64,000 nt of DNA from Nostoc sp. ATCC 53789 (lineage in GTDB: Bacteria; Cyanobacteriota; Cyanobacteriia; Cyanobacteriales; Nostocaceae). Below the pieces are notes generated by a model. The model searched no databases, was not told the origin of the DNA, and was given only the letters and a program-made list of their open reading frames with translations. Position numbers and translations under genes: made by a program. Location of the stretch: the NCBI RefSeq assembly GCF_009873495.1, contig NZ_CP046703.1:620001-684000 (forward strand). The letters are read 5' to 3'. Below are positions 17,765 through 26,961 of the stretch, in pieces; the stretch's first letter is position 1, and every line of letters begins with the position of its first letter.

Positions 17765-18458
17765 CTATTGACTAATTTGCATTCGACTTAAAAGCCGACG
17801 CGCTACGTTGAAAAATACAAATCCCAAAACTGCAAGCATGAGTAAGTCAAATCAAACTCCTGTCCATCCTGTACCACGCACAAAAGCATCACGGGTGATA
17901 TCAATGTAATAACGCGCAGGAAATACGTTAGGTGTTAGTGAAAGGGGAAAAGGAATATTACTCAGGGGATAAATAAAAACAGATAGCAATAAAGATGTAA
18001 TAAAACCGACAAGAGAAACAATTTGTACTGCGGAATTTTGGTTACTGCTACGTACCCCTCCAAGTAAACCAAAGGAAACACTATCTATTAAAAAGAGTAG
18101 AGTTCCTATTAATAAAGTGATCGGGTTACTAATTACGCCGATATGAAAAATTATTGACCCTAATCCCATAACTATTAAAGCTTCTGTAATCGCAATTAGC
18201 AGGTAAGCTAATCCTTTGCTAAGTAACAGTTCGGTTGCACTAATGCTAGAAGCCTAGACTTGTAAAATTGTACCTTTTTCTTTTTCACGCACCATTGCGA
18301 TCGCTGTTAGCAATGAGGGAAAAATCCACAATACTACAGCATAGGCTCCTGGCACAATGTACAGCGACTCCAATCTACCAGGGTTAAACCACAAGCGGAT
18401 TCGCGGTGTAATAATATTTTTATCTGGTAGTAGTCCTTGGTCTTGCATGAAAAAATTA
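17765..18458 (-). pseudogene. Second ABC-2 type permease, truncated
   Basis: The reading passes through YIVPGAYAVVLWIFPSLLTA and VREKEKGTILQV. It meets a TAG at about 18256 in what should be the loop following QV. It continues through several membrane helices (LPLSNIPFPLSL-type loop and ARYYIDITRDAFVRGTGWTGV), then a TGA, and ends in FFNVARRLLSRMQ. The N-terminal half is cut off by an IS630 element at 18459. Two stops and a truncation show a dead gene. Confidence 0.75.
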
Positions 18459-19492
18459 TAGCGGTTCTCAGTTGGGTGCAATATAGTAACAGCAGTGCGT
18501 GAACCATCCAATAATATCTTTTTTAGTCACAGCATTTAAGGCATTTGTAATGGCCTCATCTAGCTCTTGATAGGTTCGAGCGGCTTGCGAACGTAAAAAT
18601 TCTTTCACCTTTGACCAGCAGTTTTCAATCGGTGAAAAATCTGGAGAGTAGGGAGACAAATAAACCAATTTTGCTCCCACAGATTCAATGGCTTCACGGA
18701 TACCTGTAACTTTATGAGAACTGAAGTTATCCATAACAACAGTTGCACCCGGCTTCATGCTAGGAACTAAAACTTGAGTAACATAGGTTTCAAACGCCGA
18801 TGCATTAGTACCACCAGTAAAAGTCATCGCAGCAATGATGCCTTCAGTTGACATCGCTCCAATCATCGTCACATTTTTTCCCCGGCCGTCAGGACAATGA
18901 CCATAAGCACGACTACCTTGAGGCGAACGAGCGAAGCGTCTGGTCATAGCAATATTTACTCCAGCTTCATCGATAAATACTAAGTCTGCTAAGTTTACTT
19001 CTCCGATGATTGTCCAATACTCTGCCCTCAATTTTTGCACCCGTTCTGTATACTTTTCGCTCGCGTGTAATGTTTTTTTTTGCGTGTCAGATTCAGCTTT
19101 TGGGTGATTCTGCCCATTGAGGAACGGCTTATCTTTACTTGAGTCTGTTGTTCTAAGCGATCGCACAATTCCACCAAAGTGGCATCATTATCTGACTCTA
19201 CTAATAACCCTACCAATGCCAGATGCTCATTATTGAGCTTTGAGATTTGACCTCCACCATGAGGTTTTGGCTCAACTGTCCCACTGCTACGATATCGTCT
19301 CAGTAAACTTTGAACAAAACTCAAGCTGACACTGAATCTTATTGCCAATTGTCGTTGAGAGCCTTCTTGATTGTTATATGCATTGATCACTTTTTGGCGC
19401 AGATCACAAGAGTAAGGTTTCATTCCCTAAATACTTAGACGTTAATATACTCCATTATCTCATACTGTATTTCACTCAAGCAGGAACCGCTA
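18459..19492. mobile_element. IS630-family insertion sequence (ISY100-like)
   Basis: The ends TAGCGGTTCTCAGTTGGGTG and (inverted) TAGCGGTTCCTGCTTGAGTG are matching terminal repeats, flanked by TA on both sides as expected for target duplication. The element is about 1.03 kb and carries one frameshifted transposase. It is inserted in an ABC-2 permease gene. Confidence 0.85.
18468..19423 (-). CDS. IS630-family transposase made by -1 frameshifting
   Basis: The first frame (19423-19028) encodes the helix-turn-helix part (SQRQLAIRFSVSLSFVQSLLRRY and a second HTH). The second frame encodes the DDE domain with FIDEAGVN, VMDNFSSHK and SPDFSPIENCWSKVK, ending at 18468. They join at a run of nine A residues on the coding strand (19073-19081). 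There a -1 slip turns LTRKKK into the continuation TLHASEKYTERVQK. Programmed slippage at such a run is known for this IS group, so the enzyme may be active rather than broken. Confidence 0.85.
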
Positions 19493-19512
19493 TATATCTT
19501 TTTTCCTTCCGA

Positions 19513-19575
19513 CTTCTGCCTTCTGCCCTCTGCCCTCTGCCTTCCCCCAACCTAGATCACCAAAAGTTGCCAAGA
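19513..19575. repeat. CTCTGCC heptamer repeat plus conserved tail, left copy
   Basis: TTCTGCC/CTCTGCC units are followed by ATCACCAAAAGTTGCCAAGA. The same combination recurs at 20922-21000, so the ISL3 remnant lies between direct repeats. Confidence 0.65.
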
Positions 19576-19581
19576 ACCAAA

Positions 19582-20842
19582 TTATGATTCAAAGGACACT
19601 TCAGGCAGTTGCGACTCCGGTTTCCGTAGCACTAGCCATACTGCACGACGAGGCGTGAGACAAAGTTTTTTGGGTTGAGTGACTTTTGGTAAAGACTTAA
19701 CTGAATACAGTTTTCGTGGCTTGATTCCAAGGGCTGTACGGATGCGCCGCGTGTAACGCGCTACAGTATCATAACTACCTTTGTAACCCTGTTGTTGAAT
19801 TTCCTCAAACAAGACTAAGCCTTCGTGACAACCTTCATTCCAGCGTTTTAGGATATATTCTTGGTATGGAACTAAAATACTTCGACCTCGGCTTCTTCGC
19901 CGAGTTGGTTCAACAAAGGTGGGAGTACGTAGATAGCGAAATACACTTGTTACACCAATCCCAACTTGACGGGCTATAGCTTTTCCACTCCAACCTTGAT
20001 CATGTAGATCCCAAACTTGCTGATGAATAGCAACTCGTCTAGCACGGCTTTGTTCTGCTAATTGTAGTGCCTGTTGTTCACGGCTTGGTCGTGGTACTCG
20101 CACAACTACAGTACCGTCGGTTTGGGTTACTGATGAAAGACTGTATGAACCTATCCCACTAATAAAATTCTTTGAATCCAGATATGAATAGTAGCAAGGT
20201 CAATGATCGATCTCGTGAGACGACTTTGACACCGGGATGAGCTTTTAACCATTCTGCTAAGGTTTCAGCTTTTGCATCTTTGAGTAGAGCAATTGGTCGG
20301 CTGCGTTCCAGGTCAATTAGTGCTGTGCCGTAGGTTTTACATTTACGAAAACAAAAGTCGTCTACCCCAAGAGTATGTGGCGTTACGATTGGTGGGAGTG
20401 GGATTGAGCGGACTAAATTTAATAGTGTGTTGCGAGAAACTTTTATCCCTAATTGCTCCGAGAGTCTTACCCCTGCTGCACCACCATTAGCTAAAGCAAT
20501 CGCACTTAGTCGTTGAGCTAAACGTAGAGTCCTTCGCGCCCAAGGTGCGGTTACACTGTTGAGCCTTTCGGTAAAAATGCGTCGGTTACACAAAGTATTG
20601 ATGCAAAAAAACTTCCGCACCCGTAACTGTAGGGTAATGCTGTAATCAGCCCACGGTAAGTCTGCTAACTTCCGCTCGTAGTGGCTATGAATTCGGTGAG
20701 TTGGTTGATTACAAACTGGACAATTAACTACTGTTATGATTGCAGAAACAATCAACTTTATCTGAGTTTTTATTTCGTCAACAAGGCAACTCTCAAGTTT
20801 CAGGTTTGTTGAATCTGGTAAGAGGCGAGTTAGCACCGACAT
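19582..20842 (-). pseudogene. ISL3-family transposase, disrupted
   Basis: The first half (20842-20159) has the ISL3 zinc-binding N-terminus (NCPVCNQPTHRIHSHYERKLADLPW) and the first part of the DDE domain (TLGVDDFCFRK, VVSRDRS). After SRDRS the family sequence breaks off. About 50 bp of foreign repeat (20146-20194) sits there. The reading then resumes in another frame at 20103 with the internal HTH insert (GWSGKAIARQVGIGVTSVFRYLR). The last catalytic part is missing, ending at 19582. It is a dead element. Confidence 0.8.
20146..20194 (-). repeat. 49-bp repeat inside the ISL3 remnant
   Basis: On the minus strand it reads CATATCTGGATTCAAAG, then TTATTAGTGGGATAGGTTCA. It matches 21068-21116 in the opposite orientation. 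It is probably the end of an unidentified element. Confidence 0.55.
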
Positions 20843-20921
20843 AGGGCTTGCTGAGGCTTATCCCTTAAATGTTTGATGGAGTGAAGTTTAAAGTATCTTA
20901 ATTATATCTTTCTTCCCTCCT

Positions 20922-21000
20922 CCTTCTGCCCTCTGCCCTCTGCCTTCTGCCTTCTGCCTTAAAGCGCGTAACCTTTCATCATCACCAAAAGTTGCCAAGA
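20922..21000. repeat. CTCTGCC heptamer repeat plus conserved tail, right copy
   Basis: CTTCTGCC/CTCTGCC units are followed by ATCACCAAAAGTTGCCAAG, matching 19513-19575. The remainder of the 530-bp gap up to 21373 carries no gene. It must contain the promoter of the RiPP cluster. Confidence 0.65.
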
Positions 21001-21067
21001 CCCTTAATGTGGTTTCAAAATCGCCTTGTTTGCGGTTTGAAGCATTTATGTTTGCAGTTCGCTACAG

Positions 21068-21116
21068 CTACCATTCACATCCGGATTAACAAAATATTAT
21101 TAGTGGGATAGGTTCA
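21068..21116 (+). repeat. 49-bp repeat upstream of the RiPP cluster
   Basis: CATTCACATCCGGATTAAC, then TTATTAGTGGGATAGGTTCA, is the inverted partner of 20146-20194. Confidence 0.55.
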
Positions 21117-21373
21117 CGAATGACTAAAAAATTGCAATTCTCATCAAGAATTACAGGTTTTGCTTAATGCCCAATTTAGACCACATCTATTTTTAGCGAA
21201 GGTATTGTTATACACTGCCTAAAGTGTGTATTTAGTAGTTGTGAATACCAACCTTTCAACTTGTGATGATTCAGCCTCACATAAGCTTGACGTAATTGTA
21301 AGGCAATTGGTAGTCCGAAGTAACAGCTTAATGAACACTAATTAACCAGACTCAATATATCCTGTTGTAAAAA

Positions 21374-21664
21374 ATGACACTACAAATAGCCTTAAATCAA
21401 AAAGTATCCTTATCTGCAAATGTTCTGACTCAAGACTTAGCAGGGGAATCAGTTTTACTGAATCTGCAAAGCGAAGAATATTTTAGTCAAAACGAGGTAG
21501 GTACAAAAATATTCTTTGTGCTAACTGAGTCAGATTCTATCCAGACAGCTTACGACACCTTGATAAAAGAGTATGATGTCGAGCCAGAGAAGTTAAAACA
21601 AGACTTGCTCAAGTTTATTGATAAATTGGTTAAGGCTGGACTAGTGGAAATTACTGATTCTTAA
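21374..21664 (+). CDS. PqqD-like leader-binding protein (lasso B1 type)
   Basis: The 96-residue protein has the PqqD/RRE fold sequence. SVLLNLQSEEYFSQNEVGTKIFFVL is followed by a helical C-terminus with TLIKEYDVEPEKLKQDLLKFIDKLVKAGLVE. In lasso peptide systems this B1 protein grips the leader peptide and delivers it to the B2 protease. It opens the cluster, 21 bp before the GT4 gene. The precursors downstream carry the leader motif that B1 proteins recognise, which supports the call. Confidence 0.88.
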   Translation: MTLQIALNQKVSLSANVLTQDLAGESVLLNLQSEEYFSQNEVGTKIFFVLTESDSIQTAYDTLIKEYDVEPEKLKQDLLKFIDKLVKAGLVEITDS

Positions 21665-21685
21665 CTTGAAGCAAAAAATCAAATT

Positions 21686-22867
21686 ATGCGTGTACTGATG
21701 ATTGGTGCTGGGGGCGTTGCCTTGACAAGACCCTTAGATTGGGTAGTTAAAGCAGGTTATGAAGTTTGGCTACTAGGAGATGTAGACCCCTATGAAACGG
21801 AAACTCCCAAAAATTATCGCTATTTCCCCACTGTTTGGCGAAAGTATCTAGAGGAGTTTACCAACACCTACCCTTATGAAGATCAGATGGCCGAGGAAAT
21901 GGCGGAGCCATTACGTAAACTTGCAGATGAATTCCAGCCTGATATTATCCATGTCCACGCTATTGGTTGGCACGCCCAGTGTTGTGTCCTGGCAAATCTA
22001 AACCCTCTTGTGGTCTCTGCTTGGGGCTTTTTAAATCATTTGCTACAACCAGAAAGGGAACAAAGCAAGCATAACGATAGGGTTAGCCAAGTGTTTAATA
22101 ACACTGGTGTGCTGATTGTAGAGACACCTAGTTTGATAGAAAAATCTAAAGCACTGCTGAATTCTAATCAACGGGTAGAATTAATTCCTTTAGGGACAAA
22201 CCCCCAACATTTTCGCTCTGGAGTCACAAAAGATTTACCAAAATGGCGACGGGAAATATTGAAGATTGATGAAGAAGCCACAATTCTGCTTTCGCCCCGT
22301 GGTTGGTCTAAAGTGTACAACCATGAGCAGATATTTACAGCCTATGCACAGGCTTATCCCCAATTCATAAAACCGACGGTACTCGTCTTTTCAAAGCTAG
22401 GGCGTGCCGGCGGGGAAGAAGCAGTAGTTATTTACGAAAGCATCCGCAAAAAAGCAGAAGAACTTGGCTTATTAGAAAATCTGCGCTGGATGCCTGGCCT
22501 ACCTTATAATCTCATGCCTACAGGCTACAACTTAGCAGATGTGATTATCAATTATCCCGTCAGTGATGCCTTTCCTTCGACACTAATTGAAGCAGTTGCC
22601 TGTGAACGCCCAGTTATTACCTGTGATTTGTTAGCTTATCGAGGCACTTTTATTGAAGAATTTTGTACTTTGGTAGAACCGGAAAACCCAGATGCTCTAG
22701 CAGAGGCAATGATTAAAGTTGTCAATCAACCTCCCCAAGAGCGAGAAGCACATCTTGCACAAGCACGGCAAGTTATTGTCGAGGAATATGATGAAGCAAT
22801 TTTACAAAAGCGGATATTCCAAATATATGAAGATTTGGCATCTACTACTAAGGTAGTCTCGGCCTAA
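21686..22867 (+). CDS. GT4-family glycosyltransferase of the RiPP cluster
   Basis: The 393-residue protein has a GT-B layout. The N-terminal Rossmann part is MRVLMIGAGGVALTRPLDWVVKAGYEVWLLG. A DIIHVHAIGWHAQ strand follows, then LIPLGTNPQHF. The C-terminal donor-binding part ends with DAFPSTLIEAVACERPVI, the E-x7-E-like retaining GT4 motif. It is placed between B1 and the precursor genes on the same strand, so it is a good candidate to add a sugar to the peptide. A surface polysaccharide role cannot be excluded. The acceptor is unknown. Confidence 0.8.
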   Translation: MRVLMIGAGGVALTRPLDWVVKAGYEVWLLGDVDPYETETPKNYRYFPTVWRKYLEEFTNTYPYEDQMAEEMAEPLRKLADEFQPDIIHVHAIGWHAQCCVLANLNPLVVSAWGFLNHLLQPEREQSKHNDRVSQVFNNTGVLIVETPSLIEKSKALLNSNQRVELIPLGTNPQHFRSGVTKDLPKWRREILKIDEEATILLSPRGWSKVYNHEQIFTAYAQAYPQFIKPTVLVFSKLGRAGGEEAVVIYESIRKKAEELGLLENLRWMPGLPYNLMPTGYNLADVIINYPVSDAFPSTLIEAVACERPVITCDLLAYRGTFIEEFCTLVEPENPDALAEAMIKVVNQPPQEREAHLAQARQVIVEEYDEAILQKRIFQIYEDLASTTKVVSA

Positions 22868-23181
22868 ATTTTCCATCACTCAATTCCATTAGGACTTACT
22901 AATAAGTCACGAAATAGCTAACTGTAAAGGATAGAGGCAAGAATAATAGTTTAGGAGAGTTTTTGTGTAAATCACATCAATATATTAAATTTTGTTCATT
23001 AAAATCTTTTTTTTACCAATCTGTAAATATAGACTTTGGGGATTTTTAGTTGCAATTTTTGAGCGCAGAAAATAGTAATAACTTTACATAAAATTCATAA
23101 ACCAAGTAATCTGAATTATTGTAATATTTTATAGTCTGAATAATTCCAAACAAGTAAAACACAAAAACAAGGATTGATCAA
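22868..23181. other. AT-rich leader region before the precursor genes
   Basis: This 314-bp gap is very AT-rich and has no gene. It probably holds a separate strong promoter for the precursors. An AAGGA ribosome site precedes the first precursor by 8 bases. Confidence 0.45.
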
Positions 23182-23337
23182 ATGTCTCAATCTGAAAACA
23201 CGAAAAAAAACTATTCTGAACCAGAATTGAAAGCTCACGGTAAAATATCTGGTTTGACACAACAAGTGGGTGGTAGTGGTGGTTTTGGTACCACAACCGG
23301 ATTCCCCATATCTACTACCACTGTGTCTGCTCCTTAG
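23182..23337 (+). CDS. RiPP precursor A1 with lasso-type leader
   Basis: The 51-residue peptide has the leader YSEPELKAHGKISGLT, matching YxxPxLxxxGxxxxxT exactly (Y11, P14, L16, G20, T26). In lasso systems Thr is at -2, so cleavage is expected after Gln27. The core (28-51) would be QVGGSGGFGTTT, then GFPISTTTVSAP. It has no Asp or Glu, so it cannot close a lasso macrolactam. Seven Thr/Ser side chains near the C-terminus are possible sites for kinase or glycosyltransferase action. The ribosome site AAGGATTGATCAA precedes ATG. Confidence 0.85.
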   Translation: MSQSENTKKNYSEPELKAHGKISGLTQQVGGSGGFGTTTGFPISTTTVSAP

Positions 23338-23523
23338 TAGTTAAGTAGAAAAAAACACGAAAAGCTAAACTTCACTCGCTGTCATATAAATGATGGCAGG
23401 GTAGAGTTAGCAAGTAGGAAGGATTTATTAGGCAATTTTCTTGAGCTAATAAATCTAGACTAAATACATCTTTATACTTGCCCTCTTATGAGGCTATTGT
23501 TTACATACGTAAGGCTTGATCAA

Positions 23524-23682
23524 ATGTCACAATCTGAAAACACGAAAAAAAACTATTCAGAACCTGAATTGAAAGCTCACGGTAAAATATCTGGTTTGAC
23601 ACAACAAGTGGGTGGTAGTGGTGGTTTTGGTACTACTACTATTGTTTTTATAACTTCCCCCCCCATTACTGGTCTTCCTTAA
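23524..23682 (+). CDS. RiPP precursor A2 with lasso-type leader
   Basis: The 52-residue peptide is identical to A1 over the first 39 residues, then differs: IVFITSPPITGLP in place of GFPISTTTVSAP. It has the same leader motif and the same absence of acidic residues in the core. The 39 shared codons differ at six synonymous positions and no non-synonymous ones. The flanks are also duplicated (for example CTGTCATATAAAT about 20-60 bp after each stop), so the whole unit of about 342 bp was tandemly copied. Confidence 0.85.
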   Translation: MSQSENTKKNYSEPELKAHGKISGLTQQVGGSGGFGTTTIVFITSPPITGLP

Positions 23683-23865
23683 GCAAGCAGTATAAAAACA
23701 TAATGACAGTAAATTTGAATTCCTGTCATATAAATAATGGGAAGGTAAGGCTAGTTTATTAGGTAGAAAAAAGTGCCTATAAATCTAGACTAGAAGGGAT
23801 TTTTTACCTACCTTTTTCTTTAACATTTTGTGAAAATAAAGTGTGTAATTTTGTCCTTTCCAAAA

Positions 23866-23893
23866 GAACCCCGACTTTTTCAACAAGTCGGGT
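23866..23893 (+). terminator. Hairpin terminator after the precursors
   Basis: AACCCCGACTT, a short TTTCAAC loop and AAGTCGGGTTT form a strong stem with a T tail, 40 bp before the kinase gene. It would keep precursor transcripts abundant relative to the enzymes downstream. Confidence 0.7.
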
Positions 23894-23932
23894 TTCTGAA
23901 ACTCATAAGTTTGCAGATAAAAATAAATATAA

Positions 23933-24952
23933 ATGCAAATGTCGATTAAAAACGATAATTATTGCTATCAATTTTATGGGCTCAACCTGTCTATTAATCG
24001 ACTGCTCCCAGGGTTAGTTACTGTTAACAGTTCTGCACTGATAGATGTTGCTATTCACCTAGTTGGTGAACAGCAGAGTCAACCGCCATTACTCGACCAA
24101 GCTTTTTGGAATGTGCCGCTTGAGTGGTATGAACAAACAGGCTTCCATTTGTGGACAACGCACCGGGATGACGGCACTTACTGGAGGATAAGGTCTTTTG
24201 ATGGGGTTGATTGCTTAGAATTCATTTTGAATCCTGATGGTAGTCAAGTTTGGGGTTTTTGGTCTAGAGATGCACTATTTACAGATGCAGTATCTTTGCT
24301 GCTGGGTTGTGTACTTGGTCATCTGTTACGGCTGCGGGGAGTGACTTGTCTTCATGCCAGCGTGGTTGCAGTTGATGGTAGCGCGATCGCCATTTTGGGA
24401 CAATCAGGCGCAGGTAAATCAACCACAGCAGCAGCGTTAGCTAGCCGTGGATTCTCCGTATTGGCAGATGATATTGCCGCACTTATTCCTGATAAAAAAA
24501 GTTTTTGGGTACAATCTGCTTATCCTCGTCTACGCCTGTGGCCTAATTCTGTAAATGCCATTCACGGCTCAATAGAAGATTTATCACTGGTATCAACAAA
24601 TCTAGATAAACGCTTTATAGATTTGCAAATAAAAGATAGAGAACAGTGGCAGTTTCAATCCCAAGCTTTGCCATTAATTGCTGTGTACATATTAGGAGAA
24701 CGTGACTCAAACCTCACAGCACCTATAATTAACTCTCTTTCTCTGCCTGAAGCAATGAAGTATCTAATGTTCAATTCTTATGGGCGTGCTTTCCTCACTT
24801 CTCAACAGTGTAGACAAGAGTTTCAAGAATTAGGTCAATTGGCAAAGACTGTTCCTGTGCGTGAGTTATTACTTCCTGATAATTTAGGGAGTTTGAAGCA
24901 AATTTATGATGTTATTTTAGAAAACTTACGCTTGATTCATACTTTGGTTTAG
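23933..24952 (+). CDS. HPr-kinase-like protein of the RiPP cluster
   Basis: The 339-residue protein has the HprK-type kinase core. The lead-in is LHASVVAVDG, followed by a P-loop AILGQSGAGKSTTAAAL (about 160-176) and an acidic FSVLADDIAAL strand. HprK-like genes in lasso clusters (PadeK/ThcoK type) phosphorylate a Ser of the precursor. Here the precursors end in Pro, so the target, if a peptide, would be one of the internal Ser or Thr residues. The N-terminal 150 residues lack the HPr-kinase N domain. It starts the enzyme block after the precursor terminator. Confidence 0.82.
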   Translation: MQMSIKNDNYCYQFYGLNLSINRLLPGLVTVNSSALIDVAIHLVGEQQSQPPLLDQAFWNVPLEWYEQTGFHLWTTHRDDGTYWRIRSFDGVDCLEFILNPDGSQVWGFWSRDALFTDAVSLLLGCVLGHLLRLRGVTCLHASVVAVDGSAIAILGQSGAGKSTTAAALASRGFSVLADDIAALIPDKKSFWVQSAYPRLRLWPNSVNAIHGSIEDLSLVSTNLDKRFIDLQIKDREQWQFQSQALPLIAVYILGERDSNLTAPIINSLSLPEAMKYLMFNSYGRAFLTSQQCRQEFQELGQLAKTVPVRELLLPDNLGSLKQIYDVILENLRLIHTLV

Positions 24953-25007
24953 CAACACCAGTAATTTGAATATTTGCCTATATTTACTAAGCAAATTTTT
25001 ATTAAAT

Positions 25008-25907
25008 ATGCAAGTTTTTGAGCCAACCGTCAGTGTTATTATTCCTACTTACCAGCGTGGACATATTGTCAGTCAGGCAATTAACAGCGTTTTGGCACAA
25101 ACCTACAAAGACTACGAAATTATTGTCATCAACGATGGTTCTCAGGATAATACTCCGCAAGTCCTGGCTGAATTTAGCGATCGCCGCATTACCGCTATTC
25201 ATCAAGCCAATCAAGGATTATCTGCGGCTCGTAATGCTGGAATTCGCTCTGCTAGAGGGAAGTATATCGCCTTTTTAGATGATGATGATCTCTGGGAACC
25301 TCAGAAGTTAGAAAAACAGATTTCCGTCTTGGAAGCCAATCCACGCATTGGTTTGATCTATTCAGATTCACTCTTTTTTTCTGATCAACAGGGTTTGTTT
25401 CCAGGTTCGTATAATACAGCATTTCCTACCCCGAATCTTCAGGTATTATGGACTCTTTTTAGATACAACTACATTCCAGTCCTAACGGTTGTTGTGCGTC
25501 GAGACTGTTTAGATAAAGTGGGTTTGTTTGATGAAACTCTGAGATGTTGTGAAGATTACGATTTATGGCTGCGCCTGATTGAAAAATTTCCGATTTACTT
25601 TTTAAATCAACCCTTAGCACGTTATCGGCAATCGCCAAATAATCTTTCTCAAGATAAAGAGCAGATGTTAACTAACCAGCTGCGTGTTAAGGAAAAAGTC
25701 ATCGATCGCAATCCAGAATTCCTAAAAATCCCTGTTAATTTTATCGATCCTTACTTTTACAATATCTACCTCGGACTTGCCAATTTACATATTCAAAATC
25801 ATCAAATAGAGCAAGCACGTAGAGTTTTGCATCGCTATCGAGAAATGCGGGGTGAAACCGCTAGATATGAGGAGTTGCGATTATCTTTATATACTGAGCA
25901 AATTTAA
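25008..25907 (+). CDS. GT2-family glycosyltransferase
   Basis: The 299-residue protein has the GT-A fold of family 2: VSVIIPTYQRGHIVSQAINSV, then IVINDGSQD, ARNAGIRSARG and FLDDDDLWEP (the DxD metal site). The catalytic-base region is CCEDYDLWLRL. ATG at 25008 (MQVFEPTVSV) is chosen; the upstream TTG would add 14 residues of poor match. It lies 55 bp after the kinase and 4 bp before the epimerase, so the three are one operon. It is a candidate for glycosylating the core peptide. Confidence 0.85.
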   Translation: MQVFEPTVSVIIPTYQRGHIVSQAINSVLAQTYKDYEIIVINDGSQDNTPQVLAEFSDRRITAIHQANQGLSAARNAGIRSARGKYIAFLDDDDLWEPQKLEKQISVLEANPRIGLIYSDSLFFSDQQGLFPGSYNTAFPTPNLQVLWTLFRYNYIPVLTVVVRRDCLDKVGLFDETLRCCEDYDLWLRLIEKFPIYFLNQPLARYRQSPNNLSQDKEQMLTNQLRVKEKVIDRNPEFLKIPVNFIDPYFYNIYLGLANLHIQNHQIEQARRVLHRYREMRGETARYEELRLSLYTEQI

Positions 25908-25911
25908 GATC

Positions 25912-26961
25912 ATGCATTTTATTGTCACTGGCGGAGCCGGATTTATTGGCTCTCATCTCACAGAACAATTGTTATCAGAAGGTCATCGTGTCACTGTAGT
26001 TGATAATCTGACCACTGGACGTTTAGAGAACTTACCCAAACATTGTCATCTTAGGTTTCTCCAAAAAGATATTTTAATATGTCAACCAGAAGATTTTACA
26101 GAGAAAGTTGATGGGATCGCCCATTTAGCAGCTATTTCATCGGTGACAGAATCTTTGTGTCGTCCCTTAGAGGCTCATCACAATAATCTTTCGGCAACCT
26201 TGGCTGTGATTCAACTTTGCCAAGCTTTAACTATTCCTAAGTTAGTATTTGCCAGTTCCGCATCTGTATACGGCAATCTCACTCAATTACCAATTTCAGA
26301 AGAGCAAAAAACTTCTCCTATGTCACCCTACGGCTTACAAAAATTGGTGAGTGAACAATACGCTAGTATGTTTGCTAAACAACTAGGTTTTTCATTTGTT
26401 GGCTTACGAATTTTTAACGTATTTGGCCCTAGACAAGTTCCTAATTCAAGCTACTCTGGTGTAATTTCGCGCTTTATTGATATTATACAACGTGGCTTGC
26501 CAATTACTATTTATGGCGATGGAACTCAAACCAGAGACTTTATTTATGTTAAAGACGTAGTGAGGGCTTTTTCTCAAGCATTAAAGGTAAATATTACCTC
26601 TGGTTCATCCTTAATTTGTAACTTAGGAACTGGAACATCTACTTCTTTAGTGCAGTTGATTAATATCCTCAAAAATCATTTTCCGCGATGGAAACCAGAG
26701 ATTAATTTCGCGTCTCCTCGTGCAGGAGATATTCAACATTCACAAGCTGATATTTCCAGGATATCTTCATGTCTAGACTTCCAGCCTCAGTGGTCAGCAG
26801 AATCGGCTATTGTTTTTTTAATTGCATCATCTTTGAGCAACAAGGAGAATTATTCAAAACAACGGTTGACTCTATCTGCTCAAGATTTAGAAAATGAAAA
26901 CTGCATTGTAAATAAAAAATTATTAAATAAATATTTAAGTAAAAATGAAGTATTTATCTAA
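25912..26961 (+). CDS. NAD-dependent nucleotide-sugar epimerase/dehydratase
   Basis: The 349-residue extended SDR enzyme has the NAD loop TGGAGFIGSHLTEQLL, the AHLAAISSV strand and FASSASVYGN (catalytic Ser). The catalytic Tyr-Lys pair is in SPYGLQKLVSEQYA. The pattern resembles UDP-glucose or UDP-GlcNAc 4-epimerases. It probably makes the sugar donor used by one of the two glycosyltransferases of the cluster. ATG at 25912 gives the normal N-terminus MHFIVTGGAG. The last 17 bp overlap the B2 gene, showing translational coupling. Confidence 0.85.
   Translation: MHFIVTGGAGFIGSHLTEQLLSEGHRVTVVDNLTTGRLENLPKHCHLRFLQKDILICQPEDFTEKVDGIAHLAAISSVTESLCRPLEAHHNNLSATLAVIQLCQALTIPKLVFASSASVYGNLTQLPISEEQKTSPMSPYGLQKLVSEQYASMFAKQLGFSFVGLRIFNVFGPRQVPNSSYSGVISRFIDIIQRGLPITIYGDGTQTRDFIYVKDVVRAFSQALKVNITSGSSLICNLGTGTSTSLVQLINILKNHFPRWKPEINFASPRAGDIQHSQADISRISSCLDFQPQWSAESAIVFLIASSLSNKENYSKQRLTLSAQDLENENCIVNKKLLNKYLSKNEVFI

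Noticed and set aside
23182..23682. Classical lasso peptide product
   Set aside because: No cyclase gene and no Asp/Glu acceptor in either core, so the macrolactam is not possible.
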